A DNA stretch of 64,000 nucleotides from DATFPK01 sp035264885 (lineage in GTDB: Bacteria; Actinomycetota; Thermoleophilia; Solirubrobacterales; 70-9). Where the stretch lies: NCBI GenBank assembly GCA_035264885.1, contig DATFPK010000049.1, positions 1 through 64,000 of the forward strand, in the 5' to 3' direction. Below are positions 53,168-61,684 of this stretch, in pieces. The notes under the pieces were generated by a model. That model saw nothing but the letters and a program-made list of their open reading frames with translations, was not told the origin of the DNA and ran no database searches. Position numbers and translations under genes: made by a program. Position 1 is the stretch's first letter, and every line of letters begins with the position of its first letter.

Positions 53168-53844
53168 CCCGGACGAGGTACCTGCTGCCGGTGGCCGTCC
53201 TCGCGGCGGGCGCTGTCGCCCTGCTGCTCGTCCTGCAGTCGGCCGCCGACGAGCAGCCCGACCGGGAGCCCCTGATGCTCCTGCTGGCCCCGAGCGGCTT
53301 CCTCCTGCCGCAGGGGGAGATGGTCGACGCGAAGCGGGTATCCCGCGCGCACGGGTTCCGGAGCCGCCAGTACATCTATCCCCTCGGGGACCCGCTGGAG
53401 GCCTGGCGGGCGGTCCGCCATCGCGCCGAGCTGGCCCGCGAGATCGGCCGCGACGTCTACGTCTACGGCGAGTCGGCCGGAGGCACCCTGGCGGCGCTCC
53501 TGGCCAAGCGGGACGTGGCGGAGGCGGCGGTCGCCAACAGCGCCCCGGTCGATCTGCCGAAGTTCAACCCCAACGACCTTTGGGGGTTGTTGGGGACTCC
53601 CCCTGGGGTGCTGCGCCGCCTGTCGCCGGTCAACGGGCCGACCGAGAACCCGGTCCTCCTGCTGGCCTCGCCGGACGACGGCGTCGTCTTCTGGGGGCCG
53701 GCACGCGCCTGGGCGAAGCGGGATCCCATGGTCCGCTTCCACGGTTTCCTCGGCGAGCACGTCAAGGGCGACCGCTACGAGGCCAACCTCCAGCGGGCGT
53801 TCGACTGGCTGCAGCGACGCCAGGCGGGAGCGGAGTCGAGCTAG
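53164..53844 (+). CDS. Membrane-anchored or secreted alpha/beta hydrolase
   Basis: A 226-residue protein: N-terminal hydrophobic segment LLPVAVLAAGAVALLLVLQS as signal or anchor, then an alpha/beta-hydrolase domain. The nucleophile elbow is YGESAGGTLAALL and a probable catalytic His is in LGEHVKG. It is the last gene of the exporter operon, coupled by a 4-base overlap to the permease. It may trim, release or deacylate the exported glycan, which is inference. The domain is a clear paralog of the C-terminal part of the gene at 62620-64000 (shared HGF, YPLG, YGESAGG and IAEAAVxNxAP-type positions). Confidence 0.75.
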   Translation: MTRTRYLLPVAVLAAGAVALLLVLQSAADEQPDREPLMLLLAPSGFLLPQGEMVDAKRVSRAHGFRSRQYIYPLGDPLEAWRAVRHRAELAREIGRDVYVYGESAGGTLAALLAKRDVAEAAVANSAPVDLPKFNPNDLWGLLGTPPGVLRRLSPVNGPTENPVLLLASPDDGVVFWGPARAWAKRDPMVRFHGFLGEHVKGDRYEANLQRAFDWLQRRQAGAESS

Positions 53845-53912
53845 ACAGAGACGGTCGCGGCGGCTCGCCGCCTGACCTTCCGCCGCCGGAGCTGGAGCTC
53901 CGAGCTAGACAG
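53837..53912. repeat. Direct repeat CGAGCTAGACAG around convergent stops
   Basis: The 12-mer CGAGCTAGACAG occurs at 53837-53848 and 53901-53912, covering the stop codons of two convergent genes and bracketing 52 bases. It may be chance or a slipped duplication; no hairpin with a T-run is seen. Confidence 0.4.
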
Positions 53913-54969
53913 CGATGGGCGCGTAGCCCTCAGGCCACGCCGACCCGCCGAAGAACCAGCTCTCGATCGCGTAGCGAGGGTTCGGCATCGCGGGGTCCGA
54001 CGCCGTCTGGTGCAGGCAGAGGTCGTCGAAGAACAGGACGTCGCCGGGCTCGAAGACCGGCCGGACGATCGGGGTGTCGCCGGCCGACTCCTCGGCGTTC
54101 TCCTGGGACACCTGGTAGCTGAGCATCGCGCCGTCGGTCCCCGCGGTCACGAGGTAGTCGAGGCGCTTCGGCACGATGTCGAGACCCGGCGCCTCGTCGC
54201 CGCAGCGCGAGAGGGAGACCCAGACGTTGAGCGCCCGCACGTCTCCCATGAAGGCGCCGTCCTGGTGCCAGGCGCCCGGAACGTCGGGCTCGGCCTTGCG
54301 CAGCGTCGTCTTCTGACCCGAGATCCCGACCGGCTCCCGCAGATATCCGCGGGCAAGGCGGTTGATGCCGGACTCCTCGAACATCTCGAGCATCTGGAAC
54401 ATGGCGGCCGGGGAGTCAACCGCGAGAACGCCGCCGCCGACCTTGATCCAGGGGCGCGCGAGGGGAGCGCCGAAGCGCTCATCGGAGACGAACTCCTCGT
54501 AGTGGCCCGGCTCCCCGGGGCGGTCGGTTTCCAGCGCCAGGCGCGCGTCGTACACGCGGTCGATGGTCTCGGCGAACGCCAGCGCCCGCTCCCGCGGCAC
54601 CATGTCCCTGACGAGGAAGCTGCCGTCCCGCAGGATCCCGGCGCGAAGCAACTCCGGCGTCGCCTGCTCGGGCGCGATGTCGGGGAGCCCGTCGGCCGCG
54701 GGCAGCGCCTCGAAATCGGGCGCCGGGTGGTCCGGGGAGCTGCCGGCATCCTCCAGCATCCGGATCCCGGCGAGATGGCGCAGGTCGAGCAGGCGCCGCT
54801 CCCTGGCCGCATCTCGTCCGCGCCGATTCTCGTCGCTCAGGTTCCGGATCTCGGCGGCAAGCTCCTCGCCCGTCCCCGACAGCTCCGACTCGATCGAGCG
54901 CCTGCTTTCGGCGGCGGGTTCGGCTTCGGCGACGGCCCCGCCGCCCCGATCCTTGCGGCGGAAGAACAT
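53905..54969 (-). CDS. Phytanoyl-CoA dioxygenase (PhyH)-family oxygenase
   Basis: A 354-residue Fe(II)/2-oxoglutarate enzyme. The HxD iron ligands appear in AWHQDGAFM and the distal His in DLCLHQTASD, with a following Arg (PRYAIESWFF) for 2-oxoglutarate binding. The N-terminal 120 residues are a charged helical extension (RDAARERRLLDLRHLAG). Members hydroxylate small molecules, lipids or sugars; the substrate here is unknown, but the cluster suggests tailoring of a surface glycan or lipid. TAGGTT (54976-54981) is 6 bases before ATG 54969. Confidence 0.85.
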   Translation of the reverse strand: MFFRRKDRGGGAVAEAEPAAESRRSIESELSGTGEELAAEIRNLSDENRRGRDAARERRLLDLRHLAGIRMLEDAGSSPDHPAPDFEALPAADGLPDIAPEQATPELLRAGILRDGSFLVRDMVPRERALAFAETIDRVYDARLALETDRPGEPGHYEEFVSDERFGAPLARPWIKVGGGVLAVDSPAAMFQMLEMFEESGINRLARGYLREPVGISGQKTTLRKAEPDVPGAWHQDGAFMGDVRALNVWVSLSRCGDEAPGLDIVPKRLDYLVTAGTDGAMLSYQVSQENAEESAGDTPIVRPVFEPGDVLFFDDLCLHQTASDPAMPNPRYAIESWFFGGSAWPEGYAPIAV

Positions 54970-55001
54970 GGCTGGAACCTAGCAAGGGCCGGGTGGAGCG
55001 C

Positions 55002-55601
55002 TCAGGCGGCGGGCCGGGCCGGCGCCCCCACCACGGTCGCCCCCGCCGGCACGTCGTCGACGACCACCGCGTTGGCTCCGATCCGGGCCCCGGCGCCGAC
55101 CCGAACGGGGCCGATCAGCTTGGCGCCGGTGCCGATGCTGACGTCGCGCTCGACGACCGGGCCCCGCACGTCCCCCGCCCGCAACCCGATCGTCACCCAC
55201 GGCGAGATCACCGTGCCGGGTCCGATCTCGACAAGGCCGTCGATCACGATCTGCCCGTGGACGACGTAGACGCCCGGGTCGACGAGGACGGGATCCCCGA
55301 TCGAGACCTGGGCGCTGCGCATCGCCATCTTGTGGAGGAGGCGGGGCAGCAGAGGGACCCCGCGCCGCTGCAGGGCCGCCTTCGCCCGGTAGAGCGCGAG
55401 GGCGAGGAACGCGTCGCTGACCCAGGCGAGGCGCAGCATCTGGAGGACGGCGTCGCCCGGCGAGCGGAACTCGTGGCGCTCGCCGCGGTGGAGCGCGGTC
55501 ATAGCCGCGTCGGCTCTGAGCGCCTCGCGGAGGCCGGGGTGGCGGGACGCGAGCTCCCGCATCAGCTGCCGGGCCTCGGGATCGCTTCCGGCGCGCCCCA
55601 T
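55002..55601 (-). CDS. Hexapeptide-repeat (left-handed beta-helix) acetyltransferase
   Basis: A 199-residue protein, with an N-terminal helical half like serine acetyltransferases and a C-terminal left-handed beta-helix. The imperfect hexapeptides include GDPVLVDPGVYVVHG, IGPGTVISPWVTIG and IGTGAKLIGPVRVGAGARIG, ending ANAVVVDDVPAGATVVGAPAR. It transfers acetyl from acetyl-CoA to Ser or a sugar; location favours a sugar-nucleotide or glycan. ATG 55601 is preceded by TAGGGT (55610-55615) at 8 bases. It ends 32 bases before the PhyH gene start, so the two could form one unit. Confidence 0.85.
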   Translation of the reverse strand: MGRAGSDPEARQLMRELASRHPGLREALRADAAMTALHRGERHEFRSPGDAVLQMLRLAWVSDAFLALALYRAKAALQRRGVPLLPRLLHKMAMRSAQVSIGDPVLVDPGVYVVHGQIVIDGLVEIGPGTVISPWVTIGLRAGDVRGPVVERDVSIGTGAKLIGPVRVGAGARIGANAVVVDDVPAGATVVGAPARPAA

Positions 55602-55658
55602 GGCGGCCGACCCTATACCTTGACCAGCGCCGTCCCGGCGCCGGGACCGCCCCCTCGC

Positions 55659-56627
55659 ATGGCATCTGCGCAGCACGACTTCGATCCGGGCAAGTGGGGC
55701 TATTCGCTCGCCAACGTGGCCGAGATCCTCTTCCCGTGCCTCGAGGCCGTGCAGGCCCGGACCGTCGTCGAGGTCGGCGCCTACAAGGGGGAGCTCACGG
55801 CTGTCCTGCTGGAGTGGGCGGGGCGATCCGGAGCCCGGGTGACGGCGATCGAGCCGAAGCCGCCGGCCGAGCTCGAGGAGCTGGCGGCGCGCAATCCCGA
55901 CCTCGAGGTCGTGCGCCAGACGAGCCACCGGGCACTGGGCGAGATCGATCCCCCCGACGCGGTGATCATCGACGGCGACCACAACTGGTGGACGCTGAGC
56001 GAGGAGCTGCGGCTGCTCGACGAGCGCTCCGCCGGCGCCGGTCTGCCCCTGCTGATGTTCCACGACGTCGGCTGGCCCCACGCGCGACGGGACACCTATT
56101 ACGACCCGAACGGTATTCCCGAGGAGCACCGCCAGCCCCTGGCGCATGAGACGCGTCTCGCCCCCGGAAACCCCGGTGCGGCCGACCACGGCCTCCCGTA
56201 CGAGTGGGCGGCCGCCTGCGAGGGCGGCCCGCGCAACGGCGTGCTCACTGCGCTCGAGGACTTCACCGCCGAGCGGCCGGACCTGCGCCTGGCCGTCGTC
56301 CCCGCCTTCTTCGGCTTCGCCGTCCTGTGGCGACGCGACGCATCCTTCGCCGCCGCGGTGGAGGAGATCGTCGCGCCGTGGGACCGCAACCCGCTGCTCG
56401 AGCGGCTCGAGGCGAACCGCGTGCACCATCTCGTCGCCGAGCACGCGGAGTCCCAGCGCGCCCACGAGTTGCGGCTGCGGACGGCCGAGCAGGAGCGGAT
56501 CCTGCGCAGCCTGCTCGGGTCCGGGGCGTTCGCCCTCGCCGAGCGCGTCTCGCGCGTCCGCCAGGGCGGCCGGCCGGCGTTCTCGAAGGAGGAGATCCGG
56601 CGGGCGCTCGAGGGGCCCGGCGGCTGA
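55659..56627 (+). CDS. Class I methyltransferase-like protein
   Basis: A 322-residue protein with a Rossmann-type SAM motif TVVEVGAYKGELTAVLL near residue 30, acidic residue in VTAIEPKPP and a later DAVIIDGDHNWWTL. This pattern is common to Methyltransf_24 and to cephalosporin-hydroxylase-like families in polysaccharide clusters. The last 60 residues are helical and basic (RLRTAEQERILRSLL), perhaps an interaction segment. The acceptor is unknown. It ends 3 bases before the convergent GT2 gene. Confidence 0.75.
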   Translation: MASAQHDFDPGKWGYSLANVAEILFPCLEAVQARTVVEVGAYKGELTAVLLEWAGRSGARVTAIEPKPPAELEELAARNPDLEVVRQTSHRALGEIDPPDAVIIDGDHNWWTLSEELRLLDERSAGAGLPLLMFHDVGWPHARRDTYYDPNGIPEEHRQPLAHETRLAPGNPGAADHGLPYEWAAACEGGPRNGVLTALEDFTAERPDLRLAVVPAFFGFAVLWRRDASFAAAVEEIVAPWDRNPLLERLEANRVHHLVAEHAESQRAHELRLRTAEQERILRSLLGSGAFALAERVSRVRQGGRPAFSKEEIRRALEGPGG

Positions 56628-56630
56628 ACG

Positions 56631-57539
56631 TCAGGCGCGTCCGAGCACCCGCAGGACCTGGCGCTTGACCCAGCGCAGCGGCGCGGTCATCCGCCAGCTC
56701 AGGCTGGTCTCCATGTCCTCGATCTTGTTGTCGCGCGCCTGGACGCGGGCATTCCAGATGTGCTCGGCGGCGAATGCGACCATCCGCTCGGCCGCCGCCT
56801 CCGCCTCGGCGCGCCGGGCGCGGTGCTTCCAGTCGCCGGCGCCCGTCCCGACGTCGCCGACCTTCCCTTCCCACTTCTCGGCGACCTTGATGTGGGCCTC
56901 GACCCAGCCGTCGACCTGGTGGATCATGTCGAGGTCGTGGTGGTGGATCGCGCGGAAGTCCCCGGTCACCACCTTCTTCCCCGCCGCCCGCGCCTGCAGG
57001 CAGATGTCCAGGTCGTAGCCGTGCAGCTTGCCGAGCGTCTCGTCGAAGCGCAGGTTCCGCACCGCCCATGGCGACATGCCCATCAGGAAACCGTCGATCG
57101 TGTCGACCTCGCCGAGGCTCGCGAACGGCGGCACGTCGCCCGGGTCCCAGGTCAACGCCGGGATGTCGCCCCCGCCCTCCTCGTGGTAGCGGTGCATGAA
57201 GCCGGACCAGTTGACCGAGCCCTCCCACCAGGCGATGCTGCGGACGCCGACGGCCCCGGCGCAGCCGACGATCGCGATGTCGGGGTCGGTGAAGGCCTCC
57301 CGGAGCTTGGGGCAGAGGTCGGGGTCGACGATCTCGGTGTCCTGGTGGAGGAGGACCAGCACCTCGAGGTCTTCCCGGTCCTTCACCCGATCGAGAATCA
57401 GGTTGAAGTTGCGGAAGATCGACCCGGCGCTGCCCATCGCGAGGACCTCGGAGTCGGGCTCGGCGGCGAGGCGGATCCCGGGAAGGGCGTAGCGCTCGAA
57501 GTCGGGCGGCTCGGTTATGGGACAGCCGAAGGCGATCAT
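56631..57539 (-). CDS. Glycosyltransferase family 2-like protein
   Basis: A 302-residue GT-A protein: MIAFGCPITEPPDFERYALP, LVLLHQDTEIVDPDL (DXD-like QDTE), VDTIDGFLMGMSPWAVRNL and LHGYDLDICLQARAAGKKV. This is the pattern of GT2 glycosyltransferases that begin with an SH/HQDTE motif. The C-terminal 70 residues are helical, containing many Ala, Glu and Arg, and end with a basic peripheral-membrane segment. ATG 57539 is used; the likely -10 is TACGCT 23 bases upstream, so this transcript has a short leader, unlike its neighbours. Substrate unknown. Confidence 0.82.
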   Translation of the reverse strand: MIAFGCPITEPPDFERYALPGIRLAAEPDSEVLAMGSAGSIFRNFNLILDRVKDREDLEVLVLLHQDTEIVDPDLCPKLREAFTDPDIAIVGCAGAVGVRSIAWWEGSVNWSGFMHRYHEEGGGDIPALTWDPGDVPPFASLGEVDTIDGFLMGMSPWAVRNLRFDETLGKLHGYDLDICLQARAAGKKVVTGDFRAIHHHDLDMIHQVDGWVEAHIKVAEKWEGKVGDVGTGAGDWKHRARRAEAEAAAERMVAFAAEHIWNARVQARDNKIEDMETSLSWRMTAPLRWVKRQVLRVLGRA

Positions 57540-57626
57540 GGTGGTGGGCGGAGGCTTGTCGGGAGCGTAAAACAGTCGCGCCAGTAGGATTCCGGGCGAG
57601 AGAGAGGTATGCCCGGTCCCAGGCAC

Positions 57627-57632
57627 TAGAGT
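57627..57632 (+). promoter_or_regulatory. -10 element (TAGAGT) for the priming transferase
   Basis: TAGAGT ends 9 bases before TTG 57642, supporting the TTG start over GTG 57684. Confidence 0.45.
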
Positions 57633-57641
57633 TGACCGCCG

Positions 57642-59201
57642 TTGTCCGCCCGCGGGGGGCGTCGCGGAAGCCGTGAGTTCCTCGTGAGCACAGTCCCAAC
57701 CCCCCGCCCGACCCCCCCTCCCGACCGCCGCCCCGAGAAGTTCCCGCGGCTGGCCGAGCCGCGCGACATCCGCGCGCCCCGCCCGTTCCTCGTCTCGCGC
57801 CTCGCCGGACGCGACGGCAACCGGCGCGTCCTGCGGGTCGGCGCTCTCCTGGCGATCGACCTGCTGGGCATCGCCGCGGCGATCTTCTCGGCCCTCGCTG
57901 TCAAGGCGGTGGTCCAGGGGGAGTACGAGACGGGCGCCGTTCTCGACGGCGTCGCCGACTACGTGCCGCTGGCCTTCCTGGTGACCACCCTGCTGTTCGC
58001 CCGCGCCGGGCTCTACGGCTCGCGGGAGAGCCGCCCGGCGTCTGCCCGCACCGTCGCGGTCCTCTTCGAGGCGACGGTCATCTCGTTGATCTTCGCGCTC
58101 GTCTCCGGCTCGCAGTTCTCCAGCTACTGGCTCTTCTACGGCGGCCTGCTGTTCGCGTCGCTCTACGTCTGCGGGCTGCGCCATGGCTACGAGGCGCTGA
58201 CCGGCCGGCTGCTCAGCTCGTTCGGCTACCGCCGCCGGGCCGTGCTGGTCGGCAGCGGCCGCCGGATCAACGCGGTGGCGCGGGCGCTCGAGGAGGGGCG
58301 CAGCGTCTACGAGACCGTCGGGTACATGGCGCTCGACGACACCCCGGAGGACGGCCTCCGCGACCTGGGCCGGCTCGAGGATCTGCCCGAGCGGCTCGAC
58401 CAGCACGCGGTCGAAGAGGTGATCATCGCCGACCCCGACTTCCCGCAGAACATGGCCGACGGGCTGATCGAGGTCTGCCAGGCGCGCGGCGTGCGGGTGC
58501 GCGCCGCGCCCTCGACGATGGAGATCCTCACCCAGCGGGCGGAGCTCGTACCGGGCGACGGCGTGCCGCTGTTCGAGGTTCGCCCGCCGGTCTTCGAGGG
58601 CTTCGACTTCGTCGTCAAGCGCAGCTTCGACTTCGTCATCGCCGGCTTCGGCCTCGTCATCCTCTCACCGCTCCTGGTGACGATCGCGCTCGCGGTAAGG
58701 CTGACCAGCCGCGGGCCCGTGCTCCACCGGAGCCTGCGGCCGGGGATGGGCGCCCGGCCCTTCGACTGCCTCAAGTTCCGGACGATGTACGACGACGCCG
58801 AGGACCGCCAGTCCGAGCTCGAGCACCTGAACGAGGCGAGCGGTGCGATCTTCAAGATCCGCGAGGACCCCCGGCTCACGGCCGTAGGGCGCTTCCTGCG
58901 CCGCAACTCGCTCGACGAGCTGCCCCAGCTCCTCAACGTGATCCGGGGCGACATGAGCCTGGTCGGGCCGCGGCCGCTGCCGCTTCGCGACCACGCTCGG
59001 CTCGAGGCCTGGCACCGGCGCCGCTACCTCGTGCTTCCCGGCATCACGGGGCTCTGGCAGGTCTCCGGGCGCTCCGACCTCGACTTCGACGACATGGTCC
59101 GGCTGGACTTCCTCTACCTCGAGAGCTGGTCGGTGACCCTCGACCTCGTGATCCTGATGAAGACCGTGCCGGCGGTCATCCGCAGGCGCGGCGCGTACTG
59201 A
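57642..59201 (+). CDS. Polyprenyl glycosylphosphotransferase (initiating sugar transferase, WbaP/WcaJ type)
   Basis: A 519-residue membrane enzyme. After a Pro/Arg-rich N-terminus come about four membrane helices (residues 60-180), a CoA-binding-like Rossmann region (RAVLVGSGRRINAVARAL) and a fifth helix (FDFVIAGFGLVILSPLLVTI). Then follows the bacterial sugar-transferase catalytic domain: CLKFRTMYDDAEDR, RFLRRNSLDELPQLLNVIRG, MSLVGPRPLP and PGITGLWQVSGRS. It transfers a sugar-1-phosphate to undecaprenyl phosphate, the first step of repeat-unit synthesis. TTG 57642 chosen; GTG 57684 is possible. Confidence 0.93.
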   Translation: MSARGGRRGSREFLVSTVPTPRPTPPPDRRPEKFPRLAEPRDIRAPRPFLVSRLAGRDGNRRVLRVGALLAIDLLGIAAAIFSALAVKAVVQGEYETGAVLDGVADYVPLAFLVTTLLFARAGLYGSRESRPASARTVAVLFEATVISLIFALVSGSQFSSYWLFYGGLLFASLYVCGLRHGYEALTGRLLSSFGYRRRAVLVGSGRRINAVARALEEGRSVYETVGYMALDDTPEDGLRDLGRLEDLPERLDQHAVEEVIIADPDFPQNMADGLIEVCQARGVRVRAAPSTMEILTQRAELVPGDGVPLFEVRPPVFEGFDFVVKRSFDFVIAGFGLVILSPLLVTIALAVRLTSRGPVLHRSLRPGMGARPFDCLKFRTMYDDAEDRQSELEHLNEASGAIFKIREDPRLTAVGRFLRRNSLDELPQLLNVIRGDMSLVGPRPLPLRDHARLEAWHRRRYLVLPGITGLWQVSGRSDLDFDDMVRLDFLYLESWSVTLDLVILMKTVPAVIRRRGAY

Positions 59202-59208
59202 GGCCCCG

Positions 59209-59598
59209 ATGGACGCTTCCGAGTGGGACTGGAGCCGGCCGATCTTCGACCATGTGCACCTGCGGGTGGCCGACCTCGAGTCCTCGAAGCGCTTCTATCG
59301 CACGGTGATGGAGCCGCTCGGAATCCCGCTGATGCTCGACATGCCTCACCTCGTCCAGTTCGCGAACCTGGCGCTGAGCGCCGACGGGCCGCCGAGCCAG
59401 GGGGTCCACGTGTCGTTCGTCGCCGCCGAGCCTGCCCAGGTGGATGCGTTCCACGAGGCGGGCCTCGCGGCGGGATTCGCTGACAACGGCCCCCCGGGGG
59501 AGCGTGAGTACGGCCCGCCGGGGATGGGGTACTACGCGGCGTACCTGCTCGACCCCGACGGCAACAACGTCGAGGCAGTCCACCGCTCGCTCGGGTGA
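59209..59598 (+). CDS. VOC/glyoxalase-superfamily protein
   Basis: A 129-residue protein with one VOC module: FDHVHLRVADLESSKRFY at the N-terminus and YYAAYLLDPDGNNVEAVH at the C-terminus, containing the usual His and Glu metal ligands. Members include glyoxalase I, dioxygenases and antibiotic-resistance proteins; nothing visible indicates the substrate. It starts 7 bases after the priming transferase stop and overlaps the next GT by 4 bases, so it sits inside the glycan operon. Confidence 0.85.
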   Translation: MDASEWDWSRPIFDHVHLRVADLESSKRFYRTVMEPLGIPLMLDMPHLVQFANLALSADGPPSQGVHVSFVAAEPAQVDAFHEAGLAAGFADNGPPGEREYGPPGMGYYAAYLLDPDGNNVEAVHRSLG

Positions 59599-60824
59599 GG
59601 ATCGCCTACCTGGCCAGCCGCTATCCCTGGCCGTCCCAGGCGTTCCTGACCCGCGAGGTGAGGGGATTGCGGGCGGCGGGGGTCGAGGTCGACACCGTGA
59701 CGGTCCGGGCGCCCGGACCCGAGGCGCTACCGACCCCGGAAGACCGCCAGGAGGCGGAGCGCACCGAGCACCTGCTGCCGGGCGGGGTGGCGGCCCTGCT
59801 GGCGGCTCACCTCGGCGCCCTGCTGCGCTCGCCGCGGTCCTATCTCGGGACGCTCGCCACCGCCTGGCGTCTCGCGGGGCCCGGGTCCCGCGCGCACCTC
59901 TGGTCGCTCTTCTACTTCGCCGAGGCGGTGCTCCTGCGCCGGCTCTGCCGAAGGCGGGGAATCGGCCACGTTCACGCCGTCCAGTTCGCGGATGGGGCCG
60001 GCGACGTTGCCCTGCTCGCCGCCCACGGTGGCGGCGAAGGCGGCCGCCCCGGCAGCTTCAGCATTTCGGTCCACGGCCCGGGGGAACTGTTCGAGGTGAC
60101 CCGCTACGGGCTGCCGGAGAAGGTGCGCCGGGCCTCATTCGTCACGGTCCCGGCCGAGTTCACCCGAAGCCAGCTCGCCGCCCTGGTCGAGGATCGCCAC
60201 GTCGGCAAGATCGAGGTGGTGCGGATGGGTGTCGAGCCCGAACGCTTCCCACCGAGCCCGCCCCCCGGCCGGCGCGGGGACGGCGTCCGGGTCCTCTGCG
60301 TCGCCAGGCTGGTCCGCCACAAGGGCCACGCGACGCTGCTGCGGGCGGTCGCCAAGCTCCGCGACGAGGGGCTTGCGCTGCGGGTGGCGCTGGTCGGCGA
60401 GGGACCCGAGCGGGCCGGGCTCGAGCGGCTGCGAGCCGAGCTGGGGATCGAGGACGTGGTCGAGTTCCGCGGCCTCGCCGGACAGGACGAGCTGCCCGCG
60501 CTGCTCGCGGACGCCGACGTCTTCTGCCTGCCGACGTTGGCCGAGACGGTCGGCGTCGCGAGCATGGAGGCGATGGCGGCGGGCCGGCCGGTGGTCAGCT
60601 CGCGGCTGATGGGCGTGCCGGAGCTGGTCGAGGACGGCGTCTCGGGCCTGCTGGTCACTCCGGGGCGGGAAGGGGAGCTGGCGAAGGCGCTGCGGCGCCT
60701 GGCCGAGGAGCCGGAGCTGCGCGAGCGCCTCGCGGCGGAGGGCCGGCAACGGGTGCTGGAGAGCTTTGACTCCGCCCGCGAGGCGGCTCGGCTCAGTGAG
60801 CTTCTGGGCCGCGCCGCGATCTGA
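59595..60824 (+). CDS. Glycosyltransferase family 4
   Basis: A 409-residue GT-B enzyme: IAYLASRYPWPSQAFLTREV at the N-terminus (a form typical of colanic-acid WcaL-like enzymes), FSISVHGPGELFEV, then VLCVARLVRHKGHATLLRAV and the donor-binding segment CLPTLAETVGVASMEAMAAG with E-x7-E. It probably adds a sugar to the undecaprenyl-linked intermediate made by the upstream transferase. The start is GTG overlapping the VOC stop. Its 3' end overlaps the convergent GT2 gene by 32 bases. Confidence 0.92.
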   Translation: MRIAYLASRYPWPSQAFLTREVRGLRAAGVEVDTVTVRAPGPEALPTPEDRQEAERTEHLLPGGVAALLAAHLGALLRSPRSYLGTLATAWRLAGPGSRAHLWSLFYFAEAVLLRRLCRRRGIGHVHAVQFADGAGDVALLAAHGGGEGGRPGSFSISVHGPGELFEVTRYGLPEKVRRASFVTVPAEFTRSQLAALVEDRHVGKIEVVRMGVEPERFPPSPPPGRRGDGVRVLCVARLVRHKGHATLLRAVAKLRDEGLALRVALVGEGPERAGLERLRAELGIEDVVEFRGLAGQDELPALLADADVFCLPTLAETVGVASMEAMAAGRPVVSSRLMGVPELVEDGVSGLLVTPGREGELAKALRRLAEEPELRERLAAEGRQRVLESFDSAREAARLSELLGRAAI

Positions 60825-61665
60825 GGGCGGCGCTGGCGAACCCGGCCAGGTTGGCCGCCTGCCAGACCCCGAGCAGCCCTAGCCGGGCGGGGTCCCGGTC
60901 GCGGATGGCCCGGCGGGCGGCGGTGGCGGCCACTCCCGAGGTCAGCGATGGCTCGAGCCCGCGGCTGCCGCCGCGGCCGGCGCGGGCGCGGCGGTGGTGG
61001 AACGCTCCGGCGCCATAGGCCGCCTGCTGGCGCCAGAACGAGCGCAGCCCCAGCGGGTGCGAATGGCGGACCACCGCCTCCGGCTCCTCGAGCATCGGCC
61101 AGCCTCGCTCGACCCAGCGCTCGCAGAAGTCCCGATCCTCGCCACCGGCCCTCCTCACGGAAACGTCGAAGCCGTCGAGCTCGGCGAACCTGACCGCGGG
61201 GGCCGCGAGGTTGCTCGTCGGAAAGAAGCGCGGCCTCGCCGCGTTGTGGTGGGCGAGGGCGGCATCGCCGATCGCCTGGGCGGCGCGAGAGTACGGGTTC
61301 GACGGCAGCGCGTTCACGGTCCGTCCGCCGATCAGCGCGCCGGGGTCCTCGCGGTGCCGTCGCTGCAGCGCTCTGCCCCAGCCGGGCAGCGGCGCGCAGT
61401 CGTCGTCGATGAACGCGAGCAGCTCGCCGCCGGCCGCGGCGGCCGCGGCGTTCCGCGCCGCGGCGGGACCGCGGCCGCCGGTCCCGACGATCACCAGGTC
61501 GCCGCCGCCGAGCGCCGTCATTGCGCTTCCCCGGTCGGCGGTGCCGCCGTCGTCTGCGACCACGACTTCGAAACCCCCCTCGACGCCCTCCATGCTCCCG
61601 AGCGCCTCGAGGCAGGCCCGCAGCGCCGCCGGGCGGTCGCGGGTCGGGACGACGACCGAGAGCAC
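60793..61665 (-). CDS. Glycosyltransferase family 2
   Basis: A 290-residue GT2: SVVVPTRDRPAALRACLEAL, VVVADDGGTAD, GRGPAAARNAAAAAAGGELL and DXD in LAFIDDDCAPLPGW, then RRAGGEDRDFCERWVERGW as acceptor-site motif. The C-terminal 70 residues contain small hydrophobic helices. GTG 61665 is chosen because TACGTT lies 6 bases upstream on this strand and because the motif starts here; the frame further upstream is antisense to the epimerase gene. Donor unknown. Confidence 0.87.
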   Translation of the reverse strand: MLSVVVPTRDRPAALRACLEALGSMEGVEGGFEVVVADDGGTADRGSAMTALGGGDLVIVGTGGRGPAAARNAAAAAAGGELLAFIDDDCAPLPGWGRALQRRHREDPGALIGGRTVNALPSNPYSRAAQAIGDAALAHHNAARPRFFPTSNLAAPAVRFAELDGFDVSVRRAGGEDRDFCERWVERGWPMLEEPEAVVRHSHPLGLRSFWRQQAAYGAGAFHHRRARAGRGGSRGLEPSLTSGVAATAARRAIRDRDPARLGLLGVWQAANLAGFASAALRSRRGPEAH

Positions 61666-61670
61666 GCGGG

Positions 61671-61677
61671 TAACGTA
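61671..61677. promoter_or_regulatory. Overlapping bidirectional -10 element TAACGTA
   Basis: Plus-strand TAACGT ends 8 bases before TTG 61685. Minus-strand TACGTT, offset by one base, ends 6 bases before GTG 61665. The layout and the flanking TAACGTAG and CCGCCTTG are almost the same as at 40216-40231. Confidence 0.6.
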
Positions 61678-61684
61678 GTCCGCC

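Noticed and set aside
53837..53912. Direct repeat as an integration attachment site
   Set aside because: Only 52 bases lie between the copies, and there is no integrase or tRNA gene nearby.
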